NCBI RefSeq assembly: GCF_015207665.1 | Contig: NZ_JADEWL010000011.1 | Span: 1-64,000 of the forward strand | Source: Plectonema cf. radiosum LEGE 06105 | GTDB taxonomy: Bacteria; Cyanobacteriota; Cyanobacteriia; Cyanobacteriales; Nostocaceae | DNA: 64,000 nt | Direction: 5' to 3' | Shown: positions 17,233-26,975 of the stretch, in pieces | Numbering within the stretch: the first letter of the stretch is position 1 | Layout: every line of letters starts with the position of its first letter | Made by a program: the position numbers and the translations under genes | Notes under the pieces: generated by a model | The model's input: only the letters and a program-made list of their open reading frames with translations | What the model was told of the DNA's origin: nothing | The model's database searches: none

Positions 17233-19500
17233 CTAAACTAATCTTATCCCTTCTTCCCCTCCAACCCTACCAATAATCCTAGCTTGCTCATAACCCAACT
17301 CCTTTAACTTCCTCAAACAATTATCAGCTTGCTCAGGAGAAACCGCAGCTAATAAACCTCCGGAAGTTTGTGGGTCATATAATAAAGGATAATTAGGATG
17401 AAATACCCATTCTTCTAAATTCTTAATATAACTTGCAGCTTTGAGATTTTCCGGATAAAGGGAACTAAAAATTCTTTTTTCTACAGTTTCCCTAGCACCA
17501 TGCAAAATTGGAATATCATCAAACTTCAAGGTAACTCCAATTTGAGAAGCTTTGACCATTTCTAATAAATGACCAATTAAACCAAAACCCGTGATATCAG
17601 TACAAGCAGTTGCACCATATTCTAAAAAACATCCAGATGCAGCTCGATTTGATAACAACATTGATTTTATCGCATTATCAATCCAAACTGCTTTCACTTC
17701 CCGACGCATTTGGGCAGCAAATAAAGTTCCTGTACCCACAGCTTTCGTTAAAATTAAAACGTCATTAACTAACATTCCGCTTTTACGTAAAAGTTGATTT
17801 TGCTCCGCTAAACCGTTACAAGATAAACCAAACGCTAATTGATTACCTTGAATAGTATGTCCACCAATTAAAGATACTCCAGCTTGATTTAACTGTTTTA
17901 CAGCACCCGATAATAATTGAAAAAGAGTTTCCTCAATTGTGGAAGATGTACCATAGGGAATAGTAGCTAAAGCTAAAGCACTAGTGGGAATTGCTCCCAT
18001 TGCCAAAATATCGCTTAAACAATGATTGACAGCGATTTGTCCAAAAATATAAGAGTCATTAATTAAACTAGTAAAATAATCAATCGTCTGCACCATCAAC
18101 TTTCCCGTAGGAACTTTGACCACAGCAGCATCATCCGGATACCTTAAACCAATAATAATATCTTCTTGTTCCTGAATCGGTTGTGATTCTTGAATTCGCT
18201 GTAAAACCCTTTCTAAAACATTACCACCAACCTTAGAACCACATCCAGAGCATTGTAGAGGCGTAGCAATGCTACGTCTGTACGTTAAGTACGTTAAGGA
18301 ATTTTGGATTGTCAATCTATCATTGCTCATTTCCGGTAAATCACTAAACCGTTTCATAAACTTCCGATCAATGTAATCCTTCCACAGCCATAATAATTTG
18401 TGGGGTGGTAAAGTCAACCATCCACGAGTTGCGATCGCCATTCCATCCCCAGTACCGATTAAACTTAAATAATCTTGTTGTGGTTGATAATTTTTCAGAG
18501 CTTTTCCTAATAAACTGCGGCGTAAATTCTCAAATAAGGGTTTCCCTTGACGTACTGCAAAAACCCCTGCTTTTGGGCGGGGATAATTTTTCATCGTCGC
18601 AATGTCTCCAGCAGCAAACACTTGGGGATGAGATACCGACTGTAAATTATCGTTAACTAAAATAAATCCTCGTTGATCGGTGGTAATTCCCGTTGCTGCT
18701 AACCATTGCGGTGCAGAAGCTTGAGTTACCCAAAATATATAATTGCATTTTACCTCCAACCCGGATTCACATATAACATTAAATCTTTCTATATGCTCCG
18801 AAGGTGCAACTTGACATACTGTCTCACCCAAATGCAATTTCACATCACGTTGAATTAAAAGCCTCCTCAACCAATTCCCTACAGAAGCATGATGATTAGA
18901 TAATAAATTGCGATTATTGCGACTAAATAAATGAATTTGCAAATTAGTAGGATGATATCGTCTTAAATTCCCCCACATTGACAGGGCTAATTCTACACCC
19001 CCAGCACCACCACCAACAATCCCGATATTCACAGATTTTTGGGGATTGTGCTGAATTTCTTCAACTAACTCATACCACTTTTCCAACAACTTTCCTACAG
19101 GTTTCGCAGGAATAGCATATTCTGTCGCACCGGGTACAGAAATTGTTGCGGGAGTAGAACCAATATCAATAGATAATAAATCAAAACTGATATGGGGACG
19201 ATTTGCACAAATAACTTGATTTTTCTGTAAATCAATACCAATTACAGAATCTATATATAGTTGTGCTTGAGCAAAATTCGCTAACTTGCGTAAATCGATA
19301 TGACATTGTTCATGAGTATAAAATCCAGCAATATGTCCAGGTAACATCCCGGAATAAGGAGTATCGCTATAATCGGTAATCAAAGTTATCCGAACTCCCG
19401 GTAAAGCTTTCATAGCAAACATTTTCAGCGCGATAACATGAGAATGTCCCCCACCAACTAATACCAGGTCTTTAAATAAAGGCTGTATATTATGCTGCAT
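17233..19500 (-). CDS. selD: NDH-2-like FAD oxidoreductase fused to selenide, water dikinase (SelD)
   Basis: The 755-aa protein has two parts. Residues ~1-400 are a pyridine-nucleotide:disulfide/NDH-2-like flavoprotein (LVGGGHSHVIALKMF; GIVGGGAGGVELALSMW; VFAAGDIA). Residues ~418-755 are SelD (CSGCGSKVGG with the active-site Cys and Lys; DDAAVVKVPTGKLMVQTIDYF; DILAMGAIP; GGHTIQGNQLAFGLS). SelD makes selenophosphate from selenide and ATP. The fusion type is known in cyanobacteria and other organisms; the oxidoreductase may supply reduced selenium. The linker includes RRSIATPLQ, translated from a dispersed palindrome (18260-18279). No selA, selB or selU is in the window. Confidence 0.92.
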   Translation of the reverse strand: MQHNIQPLFKDLVLVGGGHSHVIALKMFAMKALPGVRITLITDYSDTPYSGMLPGHIAGFYTHEQCHIDLRKLANFAQAQLYIDSVIGIDLQKNQVICANRPHISFDLLSIDIGSTPATISVPGATEYAIPAKPVGKLLEKWYELVEEIQHNPQKSVNIGIVGGGAGGVELALSMWGNLRRYHPTNLQIHLFSRNNRNLLSNHHASVGNWLRRLLIQRDVKLHLGETVCQVAPSEHIERFNVICESGLEVKCNYIFWVTQASAPQWLAATGITTDQRGFILVNDNLQSVSHPQVFAAGDIATMKNYPRPKAGVFAVRQGKPLFENLRRSLLGKALKNYQPQQDYLSLIGTGDGMAIATRGWLTLPPHKLLWLWKDYIDRKFMKRFSDLPEMSNDRLTIQNSLTYLTYRRSIATPLQCSGCGSKVGGNVLERVLQRIQESQPIQEQEDIIIGLRYPDDAAVVKVPTGKLMVQTIDYFTSLINDSYIFGQIAVNHCLSDILAMGAIPTSALALATIPYGTSSTIEETLFQLLSGAVKQLNQAGVSLIGGHTIQGNQLAFGLSCNGLAEQNQLLRKSGMLVNDVLILTKAVGTGTLFAAQMRREVKAVWIDNAIKSMLLSNRAASGCFLEYGATACTDITGFGLIGHLLEMVKASQIGVTLKFDDIPILHGARETVEKRIFSSLYPENLKAASYIKNLEEWVFHPNYPLLYDPQTSGGLLAAVSPEQADNCLRKLKELGYEQARIIGRVGGEEGIRLV
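18260..18279. repeat. Dispersed palindrome translated in the SelD fusion linker
   Basis: The sequence GGCGTAGCAATGCTACGTC has one arm mismatch. It is the same element as AGACGTAGCaatGCTACGTCT at 56643-56663 and its relative at 51266-51286. Here it lies inside coding sequence just before the SelD domain and keeps the frame open. Confidence 0.7.
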
Positions 19501-19871
19501 TTTTTTGATTTGAGATTTTGGATTAAAAGCTGATATTTATTAAGTTAAGTAAGTAGATACAAATAAATCGTACTATGTAACAAAATATAAACTCTTCTCA
19601 AGGACTTATTTCTACTCCCTAGTGATAACGATCAATTTTTCTACCCACGTACTTAGCAATTTTTCACCCCTTTGTGCAATTTTTTTATATTATCGAATCA
19701 AACCGAATTAAACATTTTTGTATTTATCATCATATAGCTAAATAATGATGGTAGCAAAGTGACAGTTAATTCAGTCTAAATCATGTATTCTATAAAATAT
19801 TCGATAAAAATGTATCAAAAGCAAACCTTGTTACGAAAACTTTGTGATTATATACTTACTCAATATTAATA
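19501..19871. other. Gap between divergent genes (371 bp), no gene seen
   Basis: AT-rich sequence with a GATTTTG-like repeat scrap near 19507-19525. It presumably holds the promoters of selD and the pentapeptide gene. Confidence 0.4.
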
Positions 19872-20549
19872 ATGAGAGCATCAGATAACAAAAGTATCAA
19901 AAAACGCTTAAAAATCGCCGCAAAAAAAATAAGTAATCCTCAAATAGAAGATAGATTAATCGCTATCCAAGATTTAAAAGAAATAGGTGAAGAACATCCC
20001 CTAGAATACGACAATATTATTCAAATTTTGACTAAATTAATTCATATAAATAGGTCATTAAAATTATTTAATCATGATGAAATCAATCCGATAACCGAAA
20101 TTAGCAGTGATATTCAAATTGCTTTAAAAATCATCACTAATCCGGATATTGATAAATACTTGTGTAGAAATAAGATTGACTTAAGTTATGTAGATATTAG
20201 AGGCGCAAATCTTCCGGGAGCTAACTTAGAAAAAATTAACTTACGGCAATCAATTCTTTACCGAGCCAATCTAATTGACGCAAATCTAGAAAATGCTAAC
20301 TTAAATGGTGCATTACTAAGTGCAGCTAATCTTTGTCATGCAAATTTTACTCGCGCTAACTTATGTGGTGCTATATTAAATGCAGCTAATCTTTGTGGAG
20401 CAAATCTTACCCATGCTGATTTGCGTAATGCTAATTTGTTTTTAGCTAATTTGCAGGGAGCGAACTTCGACGGTACAAACTTGGATGGAGCTAACTTAAG
20501 AGAAGCTGAGTTTTGCGGTAACAAAGCTACTCATGACGCTCAAAATTGA
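19872..20549 (+). CDS. Pentapeptide-repeat protein
   Basis: The 225-aa protein has a helical N-terminal half (~1-105) and, from ~residue 110, about 20 consecutive A(N/D)LXX pentapeptides (RANLIDANLENANLNGALL). These form a right-handed quadrilateral beta helix. Such proteins are abundant in heterocystous cyanobacteria; a few, such as HetL, affect differentiation, but there is no specific sign of that here. No export signal. Confidence 0.9.
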   Translation: MRASDNKSIKKRLKIAAKKISNPQIEDRLIAIQDLKEIGEEHPLEYDNIIQILTKLIHINRSLKLFNHDEINPITEISSDIQIALKIITNPDIDKYLCRNKIDLSYVDIRGANLPGANLEKINLRQSILYRANLIDANLENANLNGALLSAANLCHANFTRANLCGAILNAANLCGANLTHADLRNANLFLANLQGANFDGTNLDGANLREAEFCGNKATHDAQN

Positions 20550-20791
20550 AAAAAATATTCGTAAAGTTATCAATTAGCGATGTTTCCACAACAATCGCTT
20601 ATCAGCTATCTACGTAATTTTACCGTGCCAGAGAATATCATTAGGGCATTATATTAGAGACAATCTACTAGCTGTCCAACAGCTATAGCAATTGCAACTT
20701 TCGACAGATATTGCATTTTTAGGACAAATGATATACTCTTTAATCCCACTCCTTTCGGTAAGAATTCTGTGTTGTGAGGAATACTGTTTCT

Positions 20792-22129
20792 ATGTCTGCT
20801 AAAAAGACAGACGCTCTAACGAATTGGTTGATAGGAATTACAATCTTTTTTTCCGTTTCACCAATTGTTATTTTCACAGCGATTTCAAAAATAGAAGGAT
20901 TGTCAAATGAAGAAAAAATCGAATATAAAAGTCAGGCTTTAATGACTTCTACCGGATTTTTTCTGGGATTGGCAATAATTATTAATGCTTATTATGGAGC
21001 TAAACGCACCATAATCATGGAAAAAAGCTTACTAGCAGCTTACAAAGATAACCAAATAAATCAACAAAATATAGAACTTAAGCAACAAAAGCTGTTAGCA
21101 GAGCGTTTTATGAGCGCAATTACTCAACTTGGACACGATAGTGTTGCTACTCGCACTGGAGCTATTTATGCTTTAGAAAGAGTTGCTCAAGAATCGTCTC
21201 AAGAGTATTGGACAATTATGGAAATTCTGACAGCTTTTGTCAGAGAAAATCGTATTACTAGCTTTACAAAATTTAAGGCAAGCACTGAAGTCACAAAAAT
21301 TCCTACAGACATTCAAGCAGCACTCACTGTTATTGGTAGACGAAATGCAAATCAAGATCCTGAAAATAAAAGACTGAATTTAAGGAATGCTCAAATTAGG
21401 GGAGTTGACTTGAGTAATGCAAACCTACAACGAGCAGATTTACGCAATGCCGATTTATCTGGAGCTTGTTTACAAGGAACTGATCTGTATCGTGCAAACC
21501 TCGATGGTGCTACAATATCGCAATCTAACCTTTATCAAGTCAATTTGCAACAAGCAAGCTTAAAAGGTGCTAATTTAGCCGGTTCAATTATAAATAAAGG
21601 TTTGCTCTATGGTGCTAATCTCCGAGATGCTAACCTTTGTGGAGCTTCTTTACGGGCAGCTAATTTAATCGGGGCTAATCTTTATAAAGCTAATTTGATG
21701 GGAGCTAATCTCAAAGCTGCTAATTTAGCGGGAGCAAAATTATTTTTAGCTAACCTGCAATCAGCAAAACTCGATAAAGCCAAAATGTATGAAACTGGTT
21801 TAATTGGAGCCAATTTACAGCAAGCAAATCTAAGTGGGGCTGATTTGCGACAAGCAAACCTGAATGCAGCTAAACTTCAACAAGCAGAAGTTTATTTTGC
21901 CAACTTTTCTAAAGCTTCCTTGAGAGAAGCGAATTTTTCAGGAGCAAATCTAATGGGAACCGATTTTCAGTCATGCATTTTGTACGAAACCAATTTTAGT
22001 GGTGCTAATTTAACTGCTGCAAATCTTTCTTACACAGACTGTTACGATGTAAACCTTGAAGGAACAATCCTCAAGGGAGCCAAAAATTTTCAACCCCAGT
22101 TACACAAAATGGCTATTGGTGAATATTGA
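20792..22129 (+). CDS. Membrane-anchored pentapeptide-repeat protein
   Basis: The protein has two N-terminal membrane helices (WLIGITIFFSVSPIVIFTAI and STGFFLGLAIIINAYYGA). A conserved segment follows (LLAERFMSAITQLGHDSVATRTGAIYALERVA), then about 45 pentapeptide repeats from ~residue 195 to the end. The ATG at 20792 is preferred because GAGGA lies 11 bases upstream; a GTG at 20774 would add six residues. It follows another pentapeptide gene in the same direction. Function unknown. Confidence 0.88.
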   Translation: MSAKKTDALTNWLIGITIFFSVSPIVIFTAISKIEGLSNEEKIEYKSQALMTSTGFFLGLAIIINAYYGAKRTIIMEKSLLAAYKDNQINQQNIELKQQKLLAERFMSAITQLGHDSVATRTGAIYALERVAQESSQEYWTIMEILTAFVRENRITSFTKFKASTEVTKIPTDIQAALTVIGRRNANQDPENKRLNLRNAQIRGVDLSNANLQRADLRNADLSGACLQGTDLYRANLDGATISQSNLYQVNLQQASLKGANLAGSIINKGLLYGANLRDANLCGASLRAANLIGANLYKANLMGANLKAANLAGAKLFLANLQSAKLDKAKMYETGLIGANLQQANLSGADLRQANLNAAKLQQAEVYFANFSKASLREANFSGANLMGTDFQSCILYETNFSGANLTAANLSYTDCYDVNLEGTILKGAKNFQPQLHKMAIGEY

Positions 22130-22314
22130 CCAATAGGTATTTTACCAAAACTATCCATCAAGAGTAACGTCAAAGATTATTTTTTATTACCAGGGTGCTT
22201 GCCACCACTTGTGCTTACCAGTTAACATCTTAAATTAATATTAATTTCCATCTTTTTTTGACTTTCTCTTCATAAAAGTTATGATAATTATTTGTAATAA
22301 TCCAAAGTTCAAAA

Positions 22315-22575
22315 TCAAAAAGTCATATCATGTTCATAATCCCAACATTTACCATCTTGCCATGTTCTATTAGTATGCTTGCATTCAGATTCGCTATGAA
22401 TCCAAGGAATTGATGTCGGAAATACCGCAACAGGTTTAATAAATAAAGACATTACAGAGTATATAGTGCAATAACCAGACACTATTAATAAACTCATAAT
22501 TGTAGTACTAAAGATAATTCTACTAGGAGTCCAAAAAGTAATTTTTGCTCTGGGAGCTTCAAGTCTAGAGCGCAT
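22315..22575 (-). CDS. Small unknown membrane protein
   Basis: The 86-aa protein has one clear membrane helix (IIFSTTIMSLLIVSGYCTIYSVMSLF, ~residues 19-44). Its C-terminal tail carries two Cys and several Trp and His (SESECKHTNRTWQDGKCWDYEHD). No family was recognised. Composition and ATG start look like a real gene, but evidence is limited. Confidence 0.5.
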   Translation of the reverse strand: MRSRLEAPRAKITFWTPSRIIFSTTIMSLLIVSGYCTIYSVMSLFIKPVAVFPTSIPWIHSESECKHTNRTWQDGKCWDYEHDMTF

Positions 22576-23008
22576 AATTATTCCTTATTTAAATATGATA
22601 ATGTTTTAAATGGCGTAATATAAACCGCTTTTTAAAAACTTTTTTAATGTCACAATCATTTTTTAATCATGTGCAAACCAATTTTTAAACAACTATTGTA
22701 AAACCAATGTTGTCTTTAAATAAAAGGGTTAATTACTTCCCAATATTGACATAAGAATTTCCGGAATTAAAAGCTCTTATCCGTAGTTTTTACTAAATAA
22801 AAATACTTGTTATTCTTTTTTTAAAGATTAATCGGTAGACTCTGCACAATCAAGTTATAAATATGTTATACAAAAACTTTTCTCAATTTACAGCCGCATA
22901 ACTACGGTTTTTAAGTAGATAATTATTACTTACCAGTATAGTATATATCATTAAAAACTACGTATTGGAAATTTTAAGGGGAGATGGGGAGAAATTAACT
23001 GTCAACTG
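22576..23008. other. Gap of 433 bp without a gene
   Basis: AT-rich sequence; a short CAACTGT-type tandem repeat lies at about 22997-23018, next to the 3' end of the M20 gene. Nothing else was seen. Confidence 0.4.
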
Positions 23009-24238
23009 TCAACTGTTAAAATATTTTTCTACACAACGGACGAAAATTTCTACTCCCATAGCTAATGCTGTTTCGTCAAAGTTGAAACGGGGATGATGAT
23101 GGGGATAAGCTAAACCTTTTTGGGGATTTGCTGAACCCAAGAAGAAGTAACAACCGGGAACTTCCTGTAAAAAGAATGACATATCCTCACCACCCATTGT
23201 TTGACATTCTGGTACTATCCCCACATCTGTTTCCACAACTTGTTCTGCTACACTGCGGACTAATTCAGCCATGTGGATATCGTTAATTGTGGGTGGGTAA
23301 AGTTCCCAATATTCTAAGTCATAACTAGCACCATTAATCTGACAAATCCCCGCAATTATTTCCTGGACTCGCTGCTGAATAAATCCTTTAAAATCAAGAT
23401 TAAAATATCTTACTGTACCGCTCATTCTAGCAGTGTCAGCGATAACATTCCCTTTAGTTCCTGCGTGAAATTCTCCTACCGTCACCACAGCCGAATCAAT
23501 GGGGTTGATATTACGAGCGACAATAGTTTGTAAAGCATTGACAACTTGAGCAGCAACAACTACTGAATCAACAGTTTGGTGAGGCATTGCACCATGTCCA
23601 CCTTTGCCCAAAATTGTACAATGGAATGATTCAACAGCCGCCATCAAGGCACCGGCACGAACACCCACTGTTCCTAAAGGTAGATTATTCCATAGATGTA
23701 GACCAATAATTGCATCGACATCGGGATTTTTTAATACCCCAGCTTCAATCATCGGTTTAGCACCACCAGGCCCTTCTTCAGCAGGTTGAAAGATGATTTT
23801 AATAGTACCAGAAAAACTATCTCGATGTTGTTGTAAATATTTTGTTGTACCAAGGGCGATCGCAGTGTGTCCATCATGTCCACAAGCGTGCATTATTCCC
23901 TGGTGTTGTGAGCAGTAAGACACCTCGTTAAGCTCTTGAATGGGTAAAGCATCCATATCGGCACGAATTGCCAATACTCGATGATTTTGATGGGATTCTA
24001 CTGGTTTACTACCATTAATAGTAGCAACAATACCCGTTTGAGCAATACCTGTTTGATGTTCAATTCCCCATTCTGTTAACTTTTGGGAAATAAACTTGCT
24101 AGTAATTTGCTCGGCAAAACCCAACTCCGGCTTTTGATGAATTAACCTGCGCCATTCGATAATTTGTGGATGTAACGAACGAATATCAAGTCTAACGCTA
24201 GATAAATTGGCAGATGCACTTGGAAAGGTAGAAACCAT
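23009..24238 (-). CDS. M20-family amidohydrolase (N-acyl-amino-acid/hippurate hydrolase type)
   Basis: The 409-aa protein shows the M20D metallopeptidase motifs: RADMDALPIQE, HACGHDGHTAIAL (~residue 117, metal ligands), QPAEEGPGGAKPMIEAG (catalytic Glu) and TMGGEDMSFFL near the C-terminus. Relatives remove acyl groups from N-acyl amino acids or auxin conjugates. No signal peptide, so cytoplasmic. It lies upstream of bioD on the same strand but 150 bp apart with repeat sequence between. Substrate unknown. Confidence 0.9.
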   Translation of the reverse strand: MVSTFPSASANLSSVRLDIRSLHPQIIEWRRLIHQKPELGFAEQITSKFISQKLTEWGIEHQTGIAQTGIVATINGSKPVESHQNHRVLAIRADMDALPIQELNEVSYCSQHQGIMHACGHDGHTAIALGTTKYLQQHRDSFSGTIKIIFQPAEEGPGGAKPMIEAGVLKNPDVDAIIGLHLWNNLPLGTVGVRAGALMAAVESFHCTILGKGGHGAMPHQTVDSVVVAAQVVNALQTIVARNINPIDSAVVTVGEFHAGTKGNVIADTARMSGTVRYFNLDFKGFIQQRVQEIIAGICQINGASYDLEYWELYPPTINDIHMAELVRSVAEQVVETDVGIVPECQTMGGEDMSFFLQEVPGCYFFLGSANPQKGLAYPHHHPRFNFDETALAMGVEIFVRCVEKYFNS

Positions 24239-24240
24239 AA

Positions 24241-24282
24241 TAATTTTAGATTTTAGATTTTAGATTTTAGATTTTAGATTAA
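24241..24282. repeat. Heptamer short tandem repeat (TTTTAGA)n
   Basis: About five copies of a TTTTAGA heptamer lie just upstream of the M20 gene start. Confidence 0.85.
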
Positions 24283-24387
24283 AAATCTTTAAATATAAAT
24301 AGAGTAGAAAGTTAAGCATTTTAATTTTTTAATTATTTTTCCCACTAACCTCGTCTCCCCATTCCCAAAGTTCAATTATTAATTAAA

Positions 24388-25068
24388 TTAATTAAATAAT
24401 TTTTCTAATTGTAAATCGGATGCGACTCGTGCTAATTCGTCTAAATCTAAAGGATTTTCTAAATAGGGTAAACAACCTAAAACGGGGATATTTGTCAAGG
24501 ATTCAATCAAATCTACTGGTGTCCAATCGCTAATTTGTGCGGGTGTCAAGGGCTGCTGACAATTTAAGATAATTCCTAAAAGCTGTACTTTTGCCTGTTT
24601 TGCTAAAGCTACATTTGCGACTGCTTGAGAAATCGCACCCAATTTTACGGGTACAACTAATACTGTAGGTAAACGCCATTCTCCGGCTAAATCGGCGACT
24701 GTAAATTCATCCGTAACCGGAGAACCCAAACCTCCTAAACCTTCTACTAAGACGAATTTGTACCTTTGTTGTAATTGAGTAAAAGTTTGCCAAACTATAC
24801 CTAAATCTACCTCTCTATTTTCTTTTGCTGCGGCTATTGGTGGGGCTAATGGCGCTTGAAAATACAATGGTGTAATCTCAGTGTCAGATTGCGATAGTGA
24901 AAATAACCTTTGATAGATTTCGCGATCGCCAATTCCCGATTGAATTGGTTTCATGATTGCTAAACTTAGCTCTTGACGATATTTTTCTAAATAAGCAGCT
25001 AAGGCTGTGGTAAAAACGGTTTTACCTGCGTCAGTATCAGTTCCAGTAATAAATAATGTTTTTAGCAA
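24388..25068 (-). CDS. bioD: Dethiobiotin synthase
   Basis: The 226-aa protein has the BioD P-loop [15 protein letters not shown] (~residues 8-22), the IMKPIQSG substrate motif and the [15 protein letters not shown] motif. It carries out the ATP-dependent ring closure of 7,8-diaminononanoate with CO2 to dethiobiotin in biotin synthesis. The start is an unusual TTG at 25068, required because no ATG precedes the conserved LFITGTDT. No other bio genes are adjacent. Confidence 0.93.
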   Translation of the reverse strand: MLKTLFITGTDTDAGKTVFTTALAAYLEKYRQELSLAIMKPIQSGIGDREIYQRLFSLSQSDTEITPLYFQAPLAPPIAAAKENREVDLGIVWQTFTQLQQRYKFVLVEGLGGLGSPVTDEFTVADLAGEWRLPTVLVVPVKLGAISQAVANVALAKQAKVQLLGIILNCQQPLTPAQISDWTPVDLIESLTNIPVLGCLPYLENPLDLDELARVASDLQLEKLFN

Positions 25069-25171
25069 TTTTAGATTTTGGATTAATTAAAACGATTAAC
25101 TATTGTTTCTTCCTTCGTATTAAGTTACTATCACTTACTATCTATTTATCAACATCGTTTTTTTGATAAAG

Positions 25172-26158
25172 ATGCCACAAATTGAAGTTTACGAACGCAT
25201 CGCCAAAACTGTACTCAATCAATATGCTTTAGTTGACGAAAAAATACAATTTCTAGGTCATAGTGAAAACGTCACCTTTTTTGTCGAAACCGCAACAGAA
25301 AACTTCCTTCTTCGTATTCACCAACCAATCTCAGCGTCAACCGATAAGCAATGGCAACGACCAGATATTATCGAATCAGAACTTTTATGGCTTACTGCTT
25401 TGTATCGTGATACCGATATAGTAGTGCAAGAGCCGGTACAAAATCAACAAGGTAAATGGATAACACAACTTATAGAAAATGATACTCGAAATATTTTGTA
25501 TTGCTCGTTATTACATTGGATTGATGGCAATATTAGTGAAACTCAACGAACATCGCAACAAGCTTACCAACTCGGCTTACTAATGGCTCAATTGCATCAA
25601 CATAGCACTCAGTGGGAATTACCACAAAATTTTGTCCGTCCAATCTATGATCAAAATCGTCTTAATACAGCACTCCAAGCACTTTACCCAGCAGTATCTA
25701 ATGGCTTGATTTCGATAGAGCATTACCATCTACTGACAACAGCAACTCAGAAGATTAAAAAGGTGATGCAAAGCTTGGAAACAGTTCAAAATTGGGGATT
25801 AATCCATGCTGACTTACATGAAGCTAACTATTTATTTCACAACGAGCAAATTCGACCAATTGATTTTTCTCGTTGTGGCTTCGGATATTATCTTTATGAT
25901 ATTGCTCAGTCAATTGACCATCTAATTCCTCAAGTGAGAACCTCATTTTTTGAGGGTTATCAAACAATTCGTAATTTACCCGCAAATTATCTACAGATAA
26001 CAGAGGGATTTTCGATCATGGCATCCCTAGAGGTTTTTGCTTTTCATGCCAACAATCCCCAACAACATCAATGGCTTTCAGATACCGTTCAATATGTAGC
26101 TCAGAAACACGTTCCTAAATATCTTGAAGATAATTCGTTTTTGCTTGATATTTATTAA
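25172..26158 (+). CDS. APH-family (homoserine kinase-like) phosphotransferase
   Basis: The protein has the aminoglycoside-phosphotransferase/choline-kinase fold: an N-terminal lobe with FLLRIHQP, and the catalytic segment GLIHADLHEANYLFH (~residue 208) followed by PIDFSRCGFGYYLYDIA (Brenner motif and metal-binding Asp). Relatives phosphorylate small amines, sugars or homoserine. The ATG at 25172 is preferred to a TTG at 25163. A scrap of a paralogue lies at 11891-11974. Substrate unknown. Confidence 0.85.
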   Translation: MPQIEVYERIAKTVLNQYALVDEKIQFLGHSENVTFFVETATENFLLRIHQPISASTDKQWQRPDIIESELLWLTALYRDTDIVVQEPVQNQQGKWITQLIENDTRNILYCSLLHWIDGNISETQRTSQQAYQLGLLMAQLHQHSTQWELPQNFVRPIYDQNRLNTALQALYPAVSNGLISIEHYHLLTTATQKIKKVMQSLETVQNWGLIHADLHEANYLFHNEQIRPIDFSRCGFGYYLYDIAQSIDHLIPQVRTSFFEGYQTIRNLPANYLQITEGFSIMASLEVFAFHANNPQQHQWLSDTVQYVAQKHVPKYLEDNSFLLDIY

Positions 26159-26975
26159 ACTATTTTGTAAATCATTTTACTTAGATTTTAATTTTATCTA
26201 AATCTAATTTGCAAAATATTAAAAAGCAAAAATACGTCCAAACAGATTATATATAAATTTTATTTTACATGAAAAGTGACTTAGGCGACATCTAAAAAAC
26301 CAGGTAATTTGGTTAGATAAATGAAAATACTCTCATTAATAATGGCTTTATTCTCAACAGAATGATTTTTGCTTAAGTTTTATTGCGAAATACTGAACTT
26401 TTTTGGTGTTTATATGTAGAGTTGTATCTTTTTCTCGGTAATAAAGGTGTTTTGTGTAACTTCAAAAATAATAAAGCCGTATTTTGACTGAGAAAAACTG
26501 AATTTGTTGTAGATTGTGGATATAGCTTGTTGAAGATTAACTAGATTTTAAAAGTTATCAGTTATACAATGGGGTTTAAATAGAACACCATAGTCCGCCC
26601 GGTTTGCTGTTCACTGATTTAAGTATTATATTTTACTATCAAAGTAAAAAAATAGTATTTACATTGAGAAAAAGCTGGGATTATATAACTGCCGGATGTC
26701 AAAATTGCTGCAAATAAATTTATTTGGAGTTTATTTGGGGATATTGGCGATCGCCAAGCTGACGTTAAGAAAATTAATCTCAAACATTCTACTCCCTTAC
26801 CACTTTTCCTAATTGTTTCATAATCTTACTGCACTAATAGTCACCTGAATAAATATTGCTGTTGTTTATGAGTTTAGCAATAGAGTGAACCAAATTCGAT
26901 GGAACTTAAGTTAAAGAAAATCAACCCTGTTTTATTGCTTGAGAATTGATTTTTTTATCGAAAGTACTTTCCATT
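26159..26975. repeat. Duplicated non-coding segment, copy B, with decayed gene end
   Basis: About 26227-26710 aligns with 12070-12520. Copy B then jumps to a scrap near 26770-26805 (AATCTCAAACATTCTACTCCC) resembling codons near the 3' end of the gene at 12703, so most of that gene has been deleted here. No intact gene lies in this 817-bp gap. Confidence 0.65.
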
